Shown piece by piece: positions 52,208-61,123 of a stretch of 64,000 nt of DNA. The position numbers were made by a program, and so were the translations under genes. The first letter of the stretch is position 1. The number at the start of each line of letters is the position of its first letter. The stretch is from positions 1-64,000 of the forward strand of contig JAVBTX010000012.1 of the NCBI GenBank assembly GCA_031555935.1, in the 5' to 3' direction. The notes under the pieces are model-generated. The model ran no database searches, was not told where the DNA came from, and saw only the letters and a list, made by a program, of their open reading frames with translations. This DNA comes from Roseburia_C sp031555935. GTDB taxonomy: Bacteria > Bacillota > Clostridia > Lachnospirales > Lachnospiraceae.

Positions 52208-53572
52208 TTATTTGCCCATTGCAAAGTTAACGGTATCTTCTGCCTGCTGAATCTCAGCATCAATATCGGAACCATTGATTACATTTGTAATTGCGGTTGC
52301 GACTGCATCACGTGCTTCGTAGAAATATACACCGGTGTTACAGCTTGGAATCTTGCCAGCATATTCTGTGATTTTGTCAAATACTGATTCATTACTAAAG
52401 AATGCGCTTGGTTCGCCATACATGGCTGATTCTGCTGCTGGTAAATACGTTGATAATGCTCCACTTGGAAGAATCTGCTCCCAGAATTCTACACTGCCGC
52501 CAAAGGTTGAGCCTAAGAAATCTGCTGCTAAATCTACATTCTGGCAATTCGATGTAACGGCCCAGCTTGAACCACCCTGGTTGCTGTAATTTACTGCGCT
52601 TGCGACATCATCTAATTTTGGCATATTGGTGATTGCCCAATTTCCGGACTGGTCTTCTGCTGCCTGAATGGAAGCCATAATCCAGCATCCGTTGATAGTT
52701 CCCGCTACCGTTTCGTTGTTCAAGGAACCAATGTACTGATCCCAGTCATTTACTTCAATCATAACGCCAGATGTAACTAATTCTTTGTATGTCTCTAAGG
52801 TAGCTTTTAAAGCGTCATTACTTGTAATCGTTACATTTCCGTCAGCATCAAAGAAGCTTCCGCCGGCAGACTGTAAAATCATTACGATAACGTCTGATTC
52901 ACCGCCTACACAAGAAAGTAATGGTTTGCCTGTTTTCTCTAATACAACTTTACCTTTTTCAATAAACTGTGACCATGTAATGTCAGTAAAGTCGTCCATT
53001 GTATAGCCTGCCGCTTCTAACAAATCAGTACGATAGCATGCGATAACTGCGCCATTGTCAAATGGTACGCCGTAGTTCTTGCCACCTACGGATGAGAAGC
53101 CTGCTTTTGCAGATGCAAACTGGCTAAAGTCGATGGATGTATTTGTCAAATCAGCAAATGCATCTGGGTAACTGATTACATTTTTCTGGAACGCATTATC
53201 CTGCATTAAAATAATGTCTGGTAAGGTATCAAGCTGTCCCGATGTTGCCGCCGTTGTCAGTTTCGTCTGAACGTCTGCCCAAGGTGTTTCAACCACATTT
53301 AATTTAAAATTTGGATGTTCCTGCTGGTAAATTGCTTCTGCCTTCTCCATTGCATTAATGTTAAAGGATGGGTCCCAGCACCAAACGGTCAAGGTTTCAT
53401 CGCCTGCATCACTTGCATCCGCATCATCTGCATTCCCCTGGTCTTCCACCTTTGTGTCATTCTTACTACTGTAATTTCCGGTGTTCGCTGCTGCTCCGTT
53501 GTTGTTACCGCAAGCTACCAATGATAATGCCATTGACGCTGCCAATAATACGGATAATACCTTCTTTTTCAT
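52208..53572 (-). CDS. Extracellular sugar-binding lipoprotein (family 1), copy 1
   Basis: 454 residues; lipobox SLVACG (Cys21) and an Asn/Asp-rich tether. The family-1 fold is visible: LTVWCWDPSFN start, NFKLNVVETPWADVQTKL, LPDIILMQD and GKNYGVPFDNGAVIACYRTD. GGAGG lies upstream of the start. It is first of the transporter genes and homologous to the protein at 58093-59406. It binds a sugar or oligosaccharide for the two permeases that follow. Confidence 0.94.
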   Translation of the reverse strand: MKKKVLSVLLAASMALSLVACGNNNGAAANTGNYSSKNDTKVEDQGNADDADASDAGDETLTVWCWDPSFNINAMEKAEAIYQQEHPNFKLNVVETPWADVQTKLTTAATSGQLDTLPDIILMQDNAFQKNVISYPDAFADLTNTSIDFSQFASAKAGFSSVGGKNYGVPFDNGAVIACYRTDLLEAAGYTMDDFTDITWSQFIEKGKVVLEKTGKPLLSCVGGESDVIVMILQSAGGSFFDADGNVTITSNDALKATLETYKELVTSGVMIEVNDWDQYIGSLNNETVAGTINGCWIMASIQAAEDQSGNWAITNMPKLDDVASAVNYSNQGGSSWAVTSNCQNVDLAADFLGSTFGGSVEFWEQILPSGALSTYLPAAESAMYGEPSAFFSNESVFDKITEYAGKIPSCNTGVYFYEARDAVATAITNVINGSDIDAEIQQAEDTVNFAMGK

Positions 53573-53671
53573 TATAAATATCCTCCTTGTACATTCCCCC
53601 CGATTGTCGCTCTGGGGTGATTTTACCGCCTTTTGCGGTTCTCTTTGTTACAAGAAAAATATAGCATAAAG

Positions 53672-53752
53672 CAAAAAATCTCCGATAATAGATTCTTCAT
53701 CTGAATTTGAAGATATTTCAGATTCAGTAAAAATCTATGATCGGAGATTTGT
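53672..53752 (-). terminator. Large compound hairpin after the HEPN gene
   Basis: Arms 53676-53694 and 53732-53750 (19 bp, one mismatch) enclose a second hairpin CTGAAT.../...ATTCAG (53701-53727). On the minus strand the whole is followed by TTTTTT. It ends the toxin-antitoxin transcript and separates it from the binding protein gene. The size (about 75 bp) is larger than a usual terminator. Confidence 0.7.
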
Positions 53753-53786
53753 AATTTTTTTTGGTTTCTGGATTATTTTTGGTTTT

Positions 53787-54194
53787 CTAGTCTACTGTGC
53801 TTGTACTTTGTACATAAGTATAAACTTTAGAATACAGTTTTTTTTCGTTCTCAAGTTGGTTTTGTGCTTCATCTCTGGATGCAATATAATAATCATCATA
53901 ATCTGAAGCATTTCTTATTTCACTAGCTGTCATAATGATTTTGGAATATTCTCTATCAAATATTTCAGTCTTAACAAATGTTCGCTGAAATTCTGCAATT
54001 ATCCCTGAATGTTTTTTAGAATCAAACCCTACTAGTGCCAATACTGCTCTCAGGGCATGTAATATTGCATAATAGGAACGATTATTGCTACCTTTATAGT
54101 GCTGGTTATCAAAAAGAATCTCTGCTTCTGCAAGCATTTCGTTTGATTTCTCTAATCTATATTTTGATAGTTCTATCTGAGCTTCATTAGGCAA
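53787..54194 (-). CDS. HEPN-domain protein, putative toxin of a HEPN/MNT pair
   Basis: 135 residues, all-helical HEPN fold (COG1895-like). It starts with TTG 54194, overlapping the MNT gene by 8 bp, with GAGGGGG upstream. HEPN RNases usually have RX4-6H. Here the site reads EIRNASDYDDYY: the Arg-Asn is present but no His follows, as in the ADY-type variant of this family. So nuclease activity is uncertain. In MNT/HEPN pairs the MNT protein controls the HEPN toxin by nucleotide addition. Confidence 0.88.
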   Translation of the reverse strand: MPNEAQIELSKYRLEKSNEMLAEAEILFDNQHYKGSNNRSYYAILHALRAVLALVGFDSKKHSGIIAEFQRTFVKTEIFDREYSKIIMTASEIRNASDYDDYYIASRDEAQNQLENEKKLYSKVYTYVQSTSTVD

Positions 54195-54525
54195 TAAGGT
54201 TTACCCCCTCTCGTTCAATATTCATATAGAATGGAAGTACGTTCTTTTTTTCTTTAAATTCTTCATACGGAATGCAGCAAAAACTGACTAAAACATCGTA
54301 CTCTAAATTCAAATCAACCATAAGTTCTGCCAGTGCATCGGTATACTTCTTCATTCCTATTCTGGAACTGTTTAGCAATACTGCAATGTCTATATCCGAT
54401 TCATAATTATAATCACCTCGGGCATAGGAACCATACATTATAACCGATTTTAAATTACCTTCTACAACAATCTGTAAGCCTGATGTTATATCATTAATAA
54501 GCATTTGCATTTTGTTTTCATTCAC
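54187..54525 (-). CDS. MNT-domain minimal nucleotidyltransferase, antitoxin of the HEPN/MNT pair
   Basis: 112 residues. The active site is GSYARGDYNYESDIDIAVLL, the GSX10DxD motif of the DNA polymerase-beta superfamily (COG1708-like), fully intact. It starts at GTG 54525. It lies directly before, and overlaps, the HEPN gene. The pair has its own promoter (54555-54583), so it is an independent unit inside the sugar locus. Confidence 0.9.
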   Translation of the reverse strand: MNENKMQMLINDITSGLQIVVEGNLKSVIMYGSYARGDYNYESDIDIAVLLNSSRIGMKKYTDALAELMVDLNLEYDVLVSFCCIPYEEFKEKKNVLPFYMNIEREGVNLIA

Positions 54526-54554
54526 AGTATCACATCCCTTCCTTGCTTTTTTAT

Positions 54555-54583
54555 ATTATACCCCAAATTTTATTATCTGTACA
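54555..54583 (-). promoter_or_regulatory. Promoter of the HEPN/MNT pair
   Basis: TGTACA (54583-54578) and a perfect TATAAT (54560-54555), 17 bp apart, between the sensor kinase stop and the MNT start. Confidence 0.65.
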
Positions 54584-54602
54584 CTTTCAAAAATTCTTAA
54601 AT

Positions 54603-56405
54603 TTACTCAATTTTAGAAAACGGTATCTCAACTGTCACCGTCGTCCCAGCATTTTCTTCACTCTCAATGCTAATACCGTAAGCCATTCCATAGAGCAGCT
54701 TTAACCGTTCATCCACGTTCTTGACGCCGATTCCGGTAAAATGCTCCGCTTGGCGTTCACCTTTTAACATGCTTTCCTTGCGCTCTCTTGCCATGCCGAT
54801 GCCATCATCTGCAATCTCAATGACTAATTTCCCACGCTCGGAACTCTCCACGTTTTCCATCCTATCATCCCCGACGCGACGCATAAAGACATTAATATTG
54901 CCGCCAATATCACCCGGAAAGGCATGAAAAAATGCATTCTCAATAAATGGCTGCAAGGCCAGCTTCGGTATTTTACAATTCATACATTCCTCTGGCACAT
55001 AGAATTCCACCTGTACCTTTTCACCGTAGCGGGTCTGATTAATCAGGACATAATTGCGTAGATTGACAATCTCCTGACGAATCGTAATAAATTCATCAGC
55101 ATTGCTGATGGTATTTCTAAGCAACGCAATAAATGCATCGATCGTCTCGGTGCTCTGTCCGGCATTCCCCTGCATAATCAACCATTTGATGCTTGCTAAT
55201 GTGTTATAAATATAGTGCGGATTTATCTGCATCTGAAGTGCATGAAGTTCCACATTGCGTTTCGCCTGCTCCGTCTCCACAACTTTTTCGATGTAATGGC
55301 GAAGGTCGGAAATCATCACATTGTAGGTCTGACACAATTCCTTAATTTCTTCCGTACCATCGACCTCAATATAGCCGTTAAAATCTTGGTTCTTCTGGGT
55401 CTTCATCATATTTGCCAGCTTGTAGAGTGGTCTGGTCTGATGACGAACGAGAATAAATATCACCATAATATTACAAAGCACAATGATTAAGGCAACAACG
55501 ATATTGTAAACCAAGTTGTATTTTTCGTAGAAGGCGCGCTCCGCATTGACGGTTCCGGCAATCACAAAATCGGTATTTGTAAACTGCTGTACCAGATAGG
55601 TAATTATTTCGCCTTCGATTTCCTTGGTGGTATGGTAAATGCGGCTCTGCTTCGACTCCCCGACAATCTGCTGCAACTTTTCCAGTGATGCGCTATCGGT
55701 ATTAAGATAACTGCTGTTGTTAGTTGATATTACTTCATTATCACTGTTAAAGACAACAATATCGCTGGTTCCAGACACAAAATAATCATAGAACTCCTGC
55801 ATTTCCGATTCTTTAATGACCAGATAAACGTAACCAACAATTTCCTGATTTTTCTCGATGGTACGACAGCATACCACTACCGGATTATTTTTCGTGGTAT
55901 CGGTAAATCCCTGTTCCATATATTTACAGATTAAACGCCCCTTACTATCGGCGGCCTCTTGCGTTACTGGCAGCTTGATAATTTCTTCCAGCGGCGAGCT
56001 GACTAAATCGGCATGACTGTACATATAGCTGCGTCCATTGATCCCGACTAACAGCAGTGTCATATAGTCGTATTCCGATATCTTCATTTCCTTAACTTGT
56101 TTTTTCATATCATAGGTAATACGCTGTTCGGAAATGGTATCTTGATATTCTTCGGTTAAAAAAGTATTGACCTTTTCACTATCAGCTACAGACTTGGATA
56201 TCTCGGTGACATCCATATAGAAATCATAAAAGTTTTCTTCTATCTGGCTGAAAATCTTCGCCTGTGAGCTGGAAAACACATCTGCAAAAATCGTTTCTGA
56301 TGAGCGGATATTGGTGAAAAACAGACAGACTGCTAACACCACTCCACCAGTCATAACCGTCACTGCCAATTTAAAAAATAAGCTGTTTAAATGTAATTTT
56401 TTCAT
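54603..56405 (-). CDS. YesM-type sensor histidine kinase
   Basis: 600 residues: helix 1 (11-30), a Cache-like outer domain (about 31-290), helix 2 (about 298-320), HAMP, then the His_kinase domain with LQMQINPHYIYNTLASIKW (phospho-accepting His in INPHY) and a HATPase with ADDGIGM. This family partners AraC-type (YesN) regulators and controls sugar transporters. Its gene overlaps the regulator by 4 bp (ATGA). It sits between a binding protein gene (58093-59406) and the transporter genes, so it probably senses the sugar via that binding protein. Confidence 0.94.
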   Translation of the reverse strand: MKKLHLNSLFFKLAVTVMTGGVVLAVCLFFTNIRSSETIFADVFSSSQAKIFSQIEENFYDFYMDVTEISKSVADSEKVNTFLTEEYQDTISEQRITYDMKKQVKEMKISEYDYMTLLLVGINGRSYMYSHADLVSSPLEEIIKLPVTQEAADSKGRLICKYMEQGFTDTTKNNPVVVCCRTIEKNQEIVGYVYLVIKESEMQEFYDYFVSGTSDIVVFNSDNEVISTNNSSYLNTDSASLEKLQQIVGESKQSRIYHTTKEIEGEIITYLVQQFTNTDFVIAGTVNAERAFYEKYNLVYNIVVALIIVLCNIMVIFILVRHQTRPLYKLANMMKTQKNQDFNGYIEVDGTEEIKELCQTYNVMISDLRHYIEKVVETEQAKRNVELHALQMQINPHYIYNTLASIKWLIMQGNAGQSTETIDAFIALLRNTISNADEFITIRQEIVNLRNYVLINQTRYGEKVQVEFYVPEECMNCKIPKLALQPFIENAFFHAFPGDIGGNINVFMRRVGDDRMENVESSERGKLVIEIADDGIGMARERKESMLKGERQAEHFTGIGVKNVDERLKLLYGMAYGISIESEENAGTTVTVEIPFSKIE

Positions 56406-58027
56406 AGTGTCTTACCGCTACTTTCCGCCGAGCCATGCGAGGAGGACTTTCCGCTACTTTCCGCCGAGCCGCGCGAGGGGGACTTACCAATCATTCGCTT
56501 CCACTGGGATGGTGTTCTTCCGATCTGACTCTTAAATATCCGGCAAAAATAACTTGGGTCCGAATAGCCGACCATCGCACTTACTTGGGCGATGGAATAT
56601 GGAGAGGATTTCATTATCTCACAGGATTTCTCAATCCGAATACGATTTAAATATTCTGAAAAGCTCTCTTTCATCTGTTGATTGAAATACGTTGATAAGT
56701 AGTTGTAATTATAGTTGAACTGCTCTGCTAATTGCGACAGCTCTAAGTTCTCGGAATAATGTTGCAGAATGAACTGACGGATTTCGGAAATATTTTCGTT
56801 CTGCTTTTCGGCACTGCCGCTTTCACGGGAAAGGGCTTCCATAATGCCAGCAAAGATCTGATGAAATTCTTCTAAATACTGGCAATGGTCAATTTCGCGA
56901 AAATACTCTGCCTTTTTGCCTGGGTTTTCCCGAACTGAATTCTCGGCTGACTCTTTTTCCAATAGGAAATTATAAATCAAATTTTTAACAGTATTTTTCA
57001 GAAAGTATTCCTCCACACAACACTCACACATGTAGTCCACATATGCCGACAATTTTGCAATGGCCACTTTGAAATCGCGGTATTTTAGTAATTCTGAATA
57101 GGCTTCATAAGCAAAGCGTTCCGGCTTCCTTCGCTCCTTACGTAATTCTTCCCATAGTAATGGTATATTCTTGTAATAAAAACGCAGCCCGGTTTCTTCA
57201 CTGGTGTGCTGATAGCTTTCCCGCATTCCCGCTAGACCAACAAAGGCTTCACCGTAAACCCAGAAGGTGCCGGGATGATGCCGGTCAATTTTTCCAACGC
57301 AGCTTTTGGCCAATGCTCTTAACGGTTGCTCGTCCTTGATGCGGTAATTTAGAAGGACACAACAGATTTCTTCTTTTATCCAAAGCACCTCCGAAACATA
57401 GTCCGGCTGCTCCTGCCAAAATTCTGCCATCATCCGCAGGATTTGTGCTTCCTCGGCGCGTTTCCCATCTCTTGAAAAGCCAATTTTAGAACAGAGCAGA
57501 CGATATCTGGTATAAGGGAAATGGGCTCCCCAATCACCCTCGGTAATTCCGGCCTCATAACCATTTAAGTAACGATTCAATTTTTCCCGCATCGACAGCT
57601 CCGTGTCTTTGTGCAGATGCATTCCTGGGATTGTCTTAACGGTCTTTTCTAATACATTTAATAGCACCTCGGGATTCAGCGACGGTTTTAGAACATAATC
57701 GGCGGCACCATTTAACAAGGTCTGCTTCACGTATTCAAACTTATCAAAGCTGCTTAGCATAATCAAACGCGTCTGCGGAAATCGTTTGTTCATAATTGCC
57801 GAAAATTCGATGCCATCTATTTTGGGCATCACAATATCAGCGAAAATAATATCCGGCTCTAGCTGCTCTACCATTTGCAGACCCTCTTCGCCATTGGTTG
57901 CTTCGCCAACGATTTGATAGCCCTCTTTTTCCCATTCAATCATATGCTTGATGCCCTGACGCATTATATATTCATCATCTATAATTAAGATTTTGCAGTA
58001 TAAATCGTTTCCCATCTTGGTAACCAT
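56402..58027 (-). CDS. YesN-type response regulator with AraC DNA-binding domain
   Basis: 541 residues: receiver domain (about 10-128, phospho-acceptor Asp64 in DIIFADIVMPK), a middle linker of about 270 residues, and a C-terminal AraC double helix-turn-helix (about 412-515) with LSQLAEQFNYNYNYLSTYFNQQMK and VSAMVGYSDPSYFCRIFKS. After the AraC domain comes a 28-residue Ser/Gly tail (SPSRGSAESSGKSSSHGSAE...) encoded by two copies of a dispersed repeat (56419-56488). Start is either ATG 58027 or ATG 58015; neither has ideal ribosome spacing. Its probable target is the direct repeat pair at 59474-59505. Confidence 0.92.
   Translation of the reverse strand: MVTKMGNDLYCKILIIDDEYIMRQGIKHMIEWEKEGYQIVGEATNGEEGLQMVEQLEPDIIFADIVMPKIDGIEFSAIMNKRFPQTRLIMLSSFDKFEYVKQTLLNGAADYVLKPSLNPEVLLNVLEKTVKTIPGMHLHKDTELSMREKLNRYLNGYEAGITEGDWGAHFPYTRYRLLCSKIGFSRDGKRAEEAQILRMMAEFWQEQPDYVSEVLWIKEEICCVLLNYRIKDEQPLRALAKSCVGKIDRHHPGTFWVYGEAFVGLAGMRESYQHTSEETGLRFYYKNIPLLWEELRKERRKPERFAYEAYSELLKYRDFKVAIAKLSAYVDYMCECCVEEYFLKNTVKNLIYNFLLEKESAENSVRENPGKKAEYFREIDHCQYLEEFHQIFAGIMEALSRESGSAEKQNENISEIRQFILQHYSENLELSQLAEQFNYNYNYLSTYFNQQMKESFSEYLNRIRIEKSCEIMKSSPYSIAQVSAMVGYSDPSYFCRIFKSQIGRTPSQWKRMIGKSPSRGSAESSGKSSSHGSAESSGKTL
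56419..56488. repeat. Two 34-bp copies (period 36 bp) of a dispersed repeat inside the regulator's 3' end
   Basis: Both copies start TACTTTCCGCCGAGCC and end GAGG-GGACTT-CC. Copies: 56419-56452 and 56455-56488. They resemble the 35-bp copy at 45125-45159 in the hydG-hydF gap and share a half with the hairpin at 52179-52194. Here they are read as coding sequence, giving the C-terminal tail of the response regulator. Confidence 0.7.
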
Positions 58028-58092
58028 GCCTTTCTCACAATCTGCAAACTTTGGGCCGGAGGCACAAATTTGCGTGTGAAATTTTTTTCACA

Positions 58093-59406
58093 CTACTCAG
58101 ATTTGCGTTGATATTCTGATAGAACGTTATCCATCTCTTCACCAGACAATATTTTCTGAATTGCTTCGGCGACGACGGACTCTACCTCATATGTTTTCGC
58201 CCCATAATTGACGCTTGGTATTTCATAAGTCCATTTGATGAAATCCTGATAAATCATCTGACCACCGTAAAATGGCACACCCTTTTCATAGTTTTCACTA
58301 TTCTCGGCTTTTTTCAACGTTGACACTAAATTTATTTTTTCAACCAGGTTATTGATTAGCTGTTGGTCTGACACAAAGGTCGCCGCTAAAAATTGCATTG
58401 CTTCTTCGGCATGCCCACCGTTTTTGAGCACATACCAACCACTGCCGCCAACGGAGGAGGCATTGATGGAATCTTCATTATTCTGCATTCTTGGCAGCGG
58501 CACCACCCGCCACAATCCGTTCTGCTCGGCTACCTCGGTAATGCTAGAGGATATCCATGAACCAGAAACAACCGAAGCCACATCACCACTTTGAAAACCA
58601 TAGATAAACTGATTCCAGTCCGCAATTGTTTTGGCGATTCCTGAATCTACGATATCCTGATAAATTGCAATTGCATCCTTGAGAGCCTGATTGTCTTCTA
58701 AATCTAATTCACCCTGCTCATTCGTATACCATGCGCCAGCACTTTGCAGCATCATCCGAATAATTGGCAGGTCATCCGGGTCTAGGGTCAACATATATTT
58801 ACCCGTCTTTTCTTTTACTGCGGTGCCAATTTCAATGTATTTCTCCCATGTCAAATCAGCCATATCCTCATCGGTATAGCCCGCTTCGGCAATATAGTCC
58901 GCCCGGTAAAACAAGCCCACCACCCCGCTGTCAAAGGGGATGCCATACATCTTATCGCCAATCTGGTTGACCCCCGTCTTACATCCGGCAAATTCTGACG
59001 GAGATGCAATTTCATTTAGGTTGACAAACTCCTGCTCATAATTCTGTAAAAACTGCTGAATCCGATAGTCCTCTACTAAAACGATATCTGGCAGGGTTTT
59101 CGTACTCCCGGTCAATAATGCGGAGCCAAGCTTGGCCACGACTTCCTCCTGTGACATCGTTACAGTCGTAAACTTCGCTTGAGGGTGCTCCTTTTGGTAA
59201 CTGGTAATAGCCTCACCAATGGCCACGATATTGTAATTTTCATCCCATGCCCAAATCGTAATCGTATCCGCTTCTTCCACTGGATTGGCTTGATGTTTTT
59301 GACCGCTGTCCTTTTGGCGGCAACTTGACATGCAACCAGCAAAGCAAATTACAAACAGTACCACGGTGAAGAAAAGAGGTGTTTTCTTTTTTATCGAAAA
59401 TGACAT
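58093..59406 (-). CDS. Extracellular sugar-binding lipoprotein (family 1), copy 2, linked to the two-component system
   Basis: 437 residues, with lipobox CFAGC (Cys25) and a Lys/Gln-rich tether. Family-1 features: ITIWAWDENYNIVA start, LPDIVLVEDYRI, GDKMYGIPFDSGVVGLFYRAD, and KYIEIGTAVKEKTGKYML. It is a paralogue of the copy at 52208-53572. Being first in the operon with a YesN regulator and a YesM kinase, it may serve as a sensor partner, with copy 1 serving transport. Both copies could also serve the same permeases. Confidence 0.93.
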   Translation of the reverse strand: MSFSIKKKTPLFFTVVLFVICFAGCMSSCRQKDSGQKHQANPVEEADTITIWAWDENYNIVAIGEAITSYQKEHPQAKFTTVTMSQEEVVAKLGSALLTGSTKTLPDIVLVEDYRIQQFLQNYEQEFVNLNEIASPSEFAGCKTGVNQIGDKMYGIPFDSGVVGLFYRADYIAEAGYTDEDMADLTWEKYIEIGTAVKEKTGKYMLTLDPDDLPIIRMMLQSAGAWYTNEQGELDLEDNQALKDAIAIYQDIVDSGIAKTIADWNQFIYGFQSGDVASVVSGSWISSSITEVAEQNGLWRVVPLPRMQNNEDSINASSVGGSGWYVLKNGGHAEEAMQFLAATFVSDQQLINNLVEKINLVSTLKKAENSENYEKGVPFYGGQMIYQDFIKWTYEIPSVNYGAKTYEVESVVAEAIQKILSGEEMDNVLSEYQRKSE

Positions 59407-59473
59407 TTTATATTCTCCTATAAAAGCTTTTTTCCTAATATTAAATTTATCATATTTTTATTATAGAACATAT

Positions 59474-59505
59474 GAAATTTTTCATACTTTTCCGGAAATT
59501 TTTCA
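59474..59505. promoter_or_regulatory. AraC-type operator: two 11-bp direct repeats 21 bp apart
   Basis: GAAATTTTTCA occurs at 59474-59484 and again at 59495-59505, exactly 21 bp apart (two helix turns), as in the AraC half-site spacing. On the minus strand a perfect TATAAT lies downstream (59465-59460) with no good -35, so activation is likely. It is upstream of the binding protein-YesN-YesM operon; the YesN-type regulator is the candidate. Confidence 0.55.
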
Positions 59506-59512
59506 GATTGCA

Positions 59513-59554
59513 CAAAAAAAGCTGTTGCCCAATTATCATCGGAGTGCAACAGCC
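59513..59554 (-). terminator. Terminator of the leucine-rich-repeat protein gene
   Basis: GGCTGTTGC (59554-59546 region) pairs with GCAACAGC (59528-59521) around a 17-base loop, followed by TTTTTTT on the minus strand (59520-59514). Confidence 0.8.
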
Positions 59555-59590
59555 TTATTTTACCATTTCTCTATTATTATTTTATAATCA

Positions 59591-60955
59591 TCACTTTGGA
59601 ATTTGGATTGTAATTATTTTTACCACATCAGCACACCATATGGAGGTATCATAATTATCTCGCACAAATGAGCGTATTTCTATTTTCTGGCCCTTATATT
59701 CTTTCAAATCAAGATTTTTAAAACTAAAGTTACCACTTGCATCTGCCCTTACTTCTGCTATCTTTTTTTTGCCAGGACCACTTATTCTTACATATGCTTT
59801 TGCATGAGTCTTACCTGTAATTGTCTTGGTCTTACTGGTAATATTTTTTGGTTTTTTTATCTCCAAGATTCTGTTTATGTCTTGAAATTTCATCTGGTTT
59901 TTCACCCACTTTTGAAAATCAACACCTTTATTTTGGAGCTTTGTTGGCATGTTTGTTTCAAAAGCTGCTTTTTTTATCTTATTCCCCTTAAGATAGATAC
60001 CATCAAATTGCAAGCGATTAAGCTTTTTCATGTCTGGAAGGCTGCTGATTCGATTGTTACTCGCAACCAATGTAGTTAGGCCCGTTGCATTCTCAATGCC
60101 CTTTAAACTTGTCAGCTTATTATTTTGAACACTCAAACCACGTAATTTTTTTAATTTACTAAAATCACCCAAGCTTGTCAATTTGTTATTATATGCTTCC
60201 AGATCAGTTAAATTGTACAGACCCTCAACTTCCTTTAGATTTGTCAATTTATTATCAGAAACACATAGGATGTCTAGCTTTGTTAATCTTTCAACCCCTT
60301 TTAGGTTCGTCAACTTATTTTTAACAACGTACAGCTCAACTAACTTGGTTAACTTTTCAATTCCATTCAAACTCGTCAATCTGTTTGCTGAAGCACTTAA
60401 TTTTTTCAATTTTGTTAACTTTTCAATCCCGTTTAAACTTGTCAATTTACTATTTTGAATATACAGATTCACCAACGTTGTTGCATCTTCTATTCCTTTT
60501 AGATCTGTCAAATTCTTCGCATCAACAGTTAAATGAGCTAATTTCGGTAATTTTTCAATTCCTTTCATACTAGTTATTTCATCTGTAGAAATACGAAATG
60601 ACTTTAAATTCGTAAGATATTCAATGCCTTTTAGACTCTTAACATCTTTTTGTGTTCCCTCTATTGAATTAGCCCAATTGACTCTTAGCTCACGTATCGT
60701 TGCTGCTTCTGCCTCTGTAAATGTTTCGTCCATATTTTTCTTAAGGGCTTTTAAAATGTATTGATATAAAACCTTATCCGGAATACCCGTCTTATCATTT
60801 TGAATCACATCATTTTCTGCTGCCGCAACACTTACCGGAAGAATTGAAATACCCTTTCCGTTATCTAATACAAGCGGTGAAAATAGTAATGCCAGCAGTA
60901 TTACAATTGGAATCAGTGCTTTTGTTTTTTTCATGTTTGAAGTTCTCCTTTTCAT
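59591..60955 (-). CDS. Secreted leucine-rich-repeat (internalin-like) protein
   Basis: 455 residues from ATG 60955, with AGGAG 4 nt upstream; ATG 60934 (10 nt from another AAAGGAG) is an equally likely start. A signal peptide (hydrophobic run LIPIVILLALLFSPLVL, cut near VAAAEN) is followed by a short helical cap (about 45-95). Then come about 11 leucine-rich repeats of 22 residues (LTSLNGIEKLTKLKKLSASANR type), residues about 100-345. A C-terminal Ig-like domain (about 375-450) with KPKNITSKTKTITGKT follows. There is no sortase motif or membrane anchor. Plan and repeat length match internalins. A role in host or surface binding is an inference. Confidence 0.9.
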   Translation of the reverse strand: MKRRTSNMKKTKALIPIVILLALLFSPLVLDNGKGISILPVSVAAAENDVIQNDKTGIPDKVLYQYILKALKKNMDETFTEAEAATIRELRVNWANSIEGTQKDVKSLKGIEYLTNLKSFRISTDEITSMKGIEKLPKLAHLTVDAKNLTDLKGIEDATTLVNLYIQNSKLTSLNGIEKLTKLKKLSASANRLTSLNGIEKLTKLVELYVVKNKLTNLKGVERLTKLDILCVSDNKLTNLKEVEGLYNLTDLEAYNNKLTSLGDFSKLKKLRGLSVQNNKLTSLKGIENATGLTTLVASNNRISSLPDMKKLNRLQFDGIYLKGNKIKKAAFETNMPTKLQNKGVDFQKWVKNQMKFQDINRILEIKKPKNITSKTKTITGKTHAKAYVRISGPGKKKIAEVRADASGNFSFKNLDLKEYKGQKIEIRSFVRDNYDTSIWCADVVKIITIQIPK

Positions 60956-60989
60956 ATCTCTCCTAAGATAATATTTTTGTAAATTAGCC

Positions 60990-61018
60990 GTTATAATTAT
61001 AACATATCGGAATGTAAA
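60990..61018 (-). promoter_or_regulatory. Promoter of the leucine-rich-repeat protein gene
   Basis: TTTACA (61018-61013) and TATAAC (60995-60990) with 17-bp spacing, about 35 bp upstream of the start codon. Confidence 0.6.
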
Positions 61019-61080
61019 AATCCGACGTCCCACTTTATTCTTAATTAAATATTCATTTCATCTTAATATTTCAAGCAAAT

Positions 61081-61109
61081 AGACCGCCCACACTTTTGTG
61101 TGACGGTCT
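61081..61109 (-). terminator. Hairpin after the FtsX-family permease
   Basis: AGACCGTCACAC and GTGTGGGCGGTCT form a 12-bp stem with one bulge and a 4-base loop. On the minus strand it is followed by ATTTG, a weak T run. Termination is likely but could be incomplete. Confidence 0.6.
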
Positions 61110-61123
61110 ATTTAAATTTTTAT

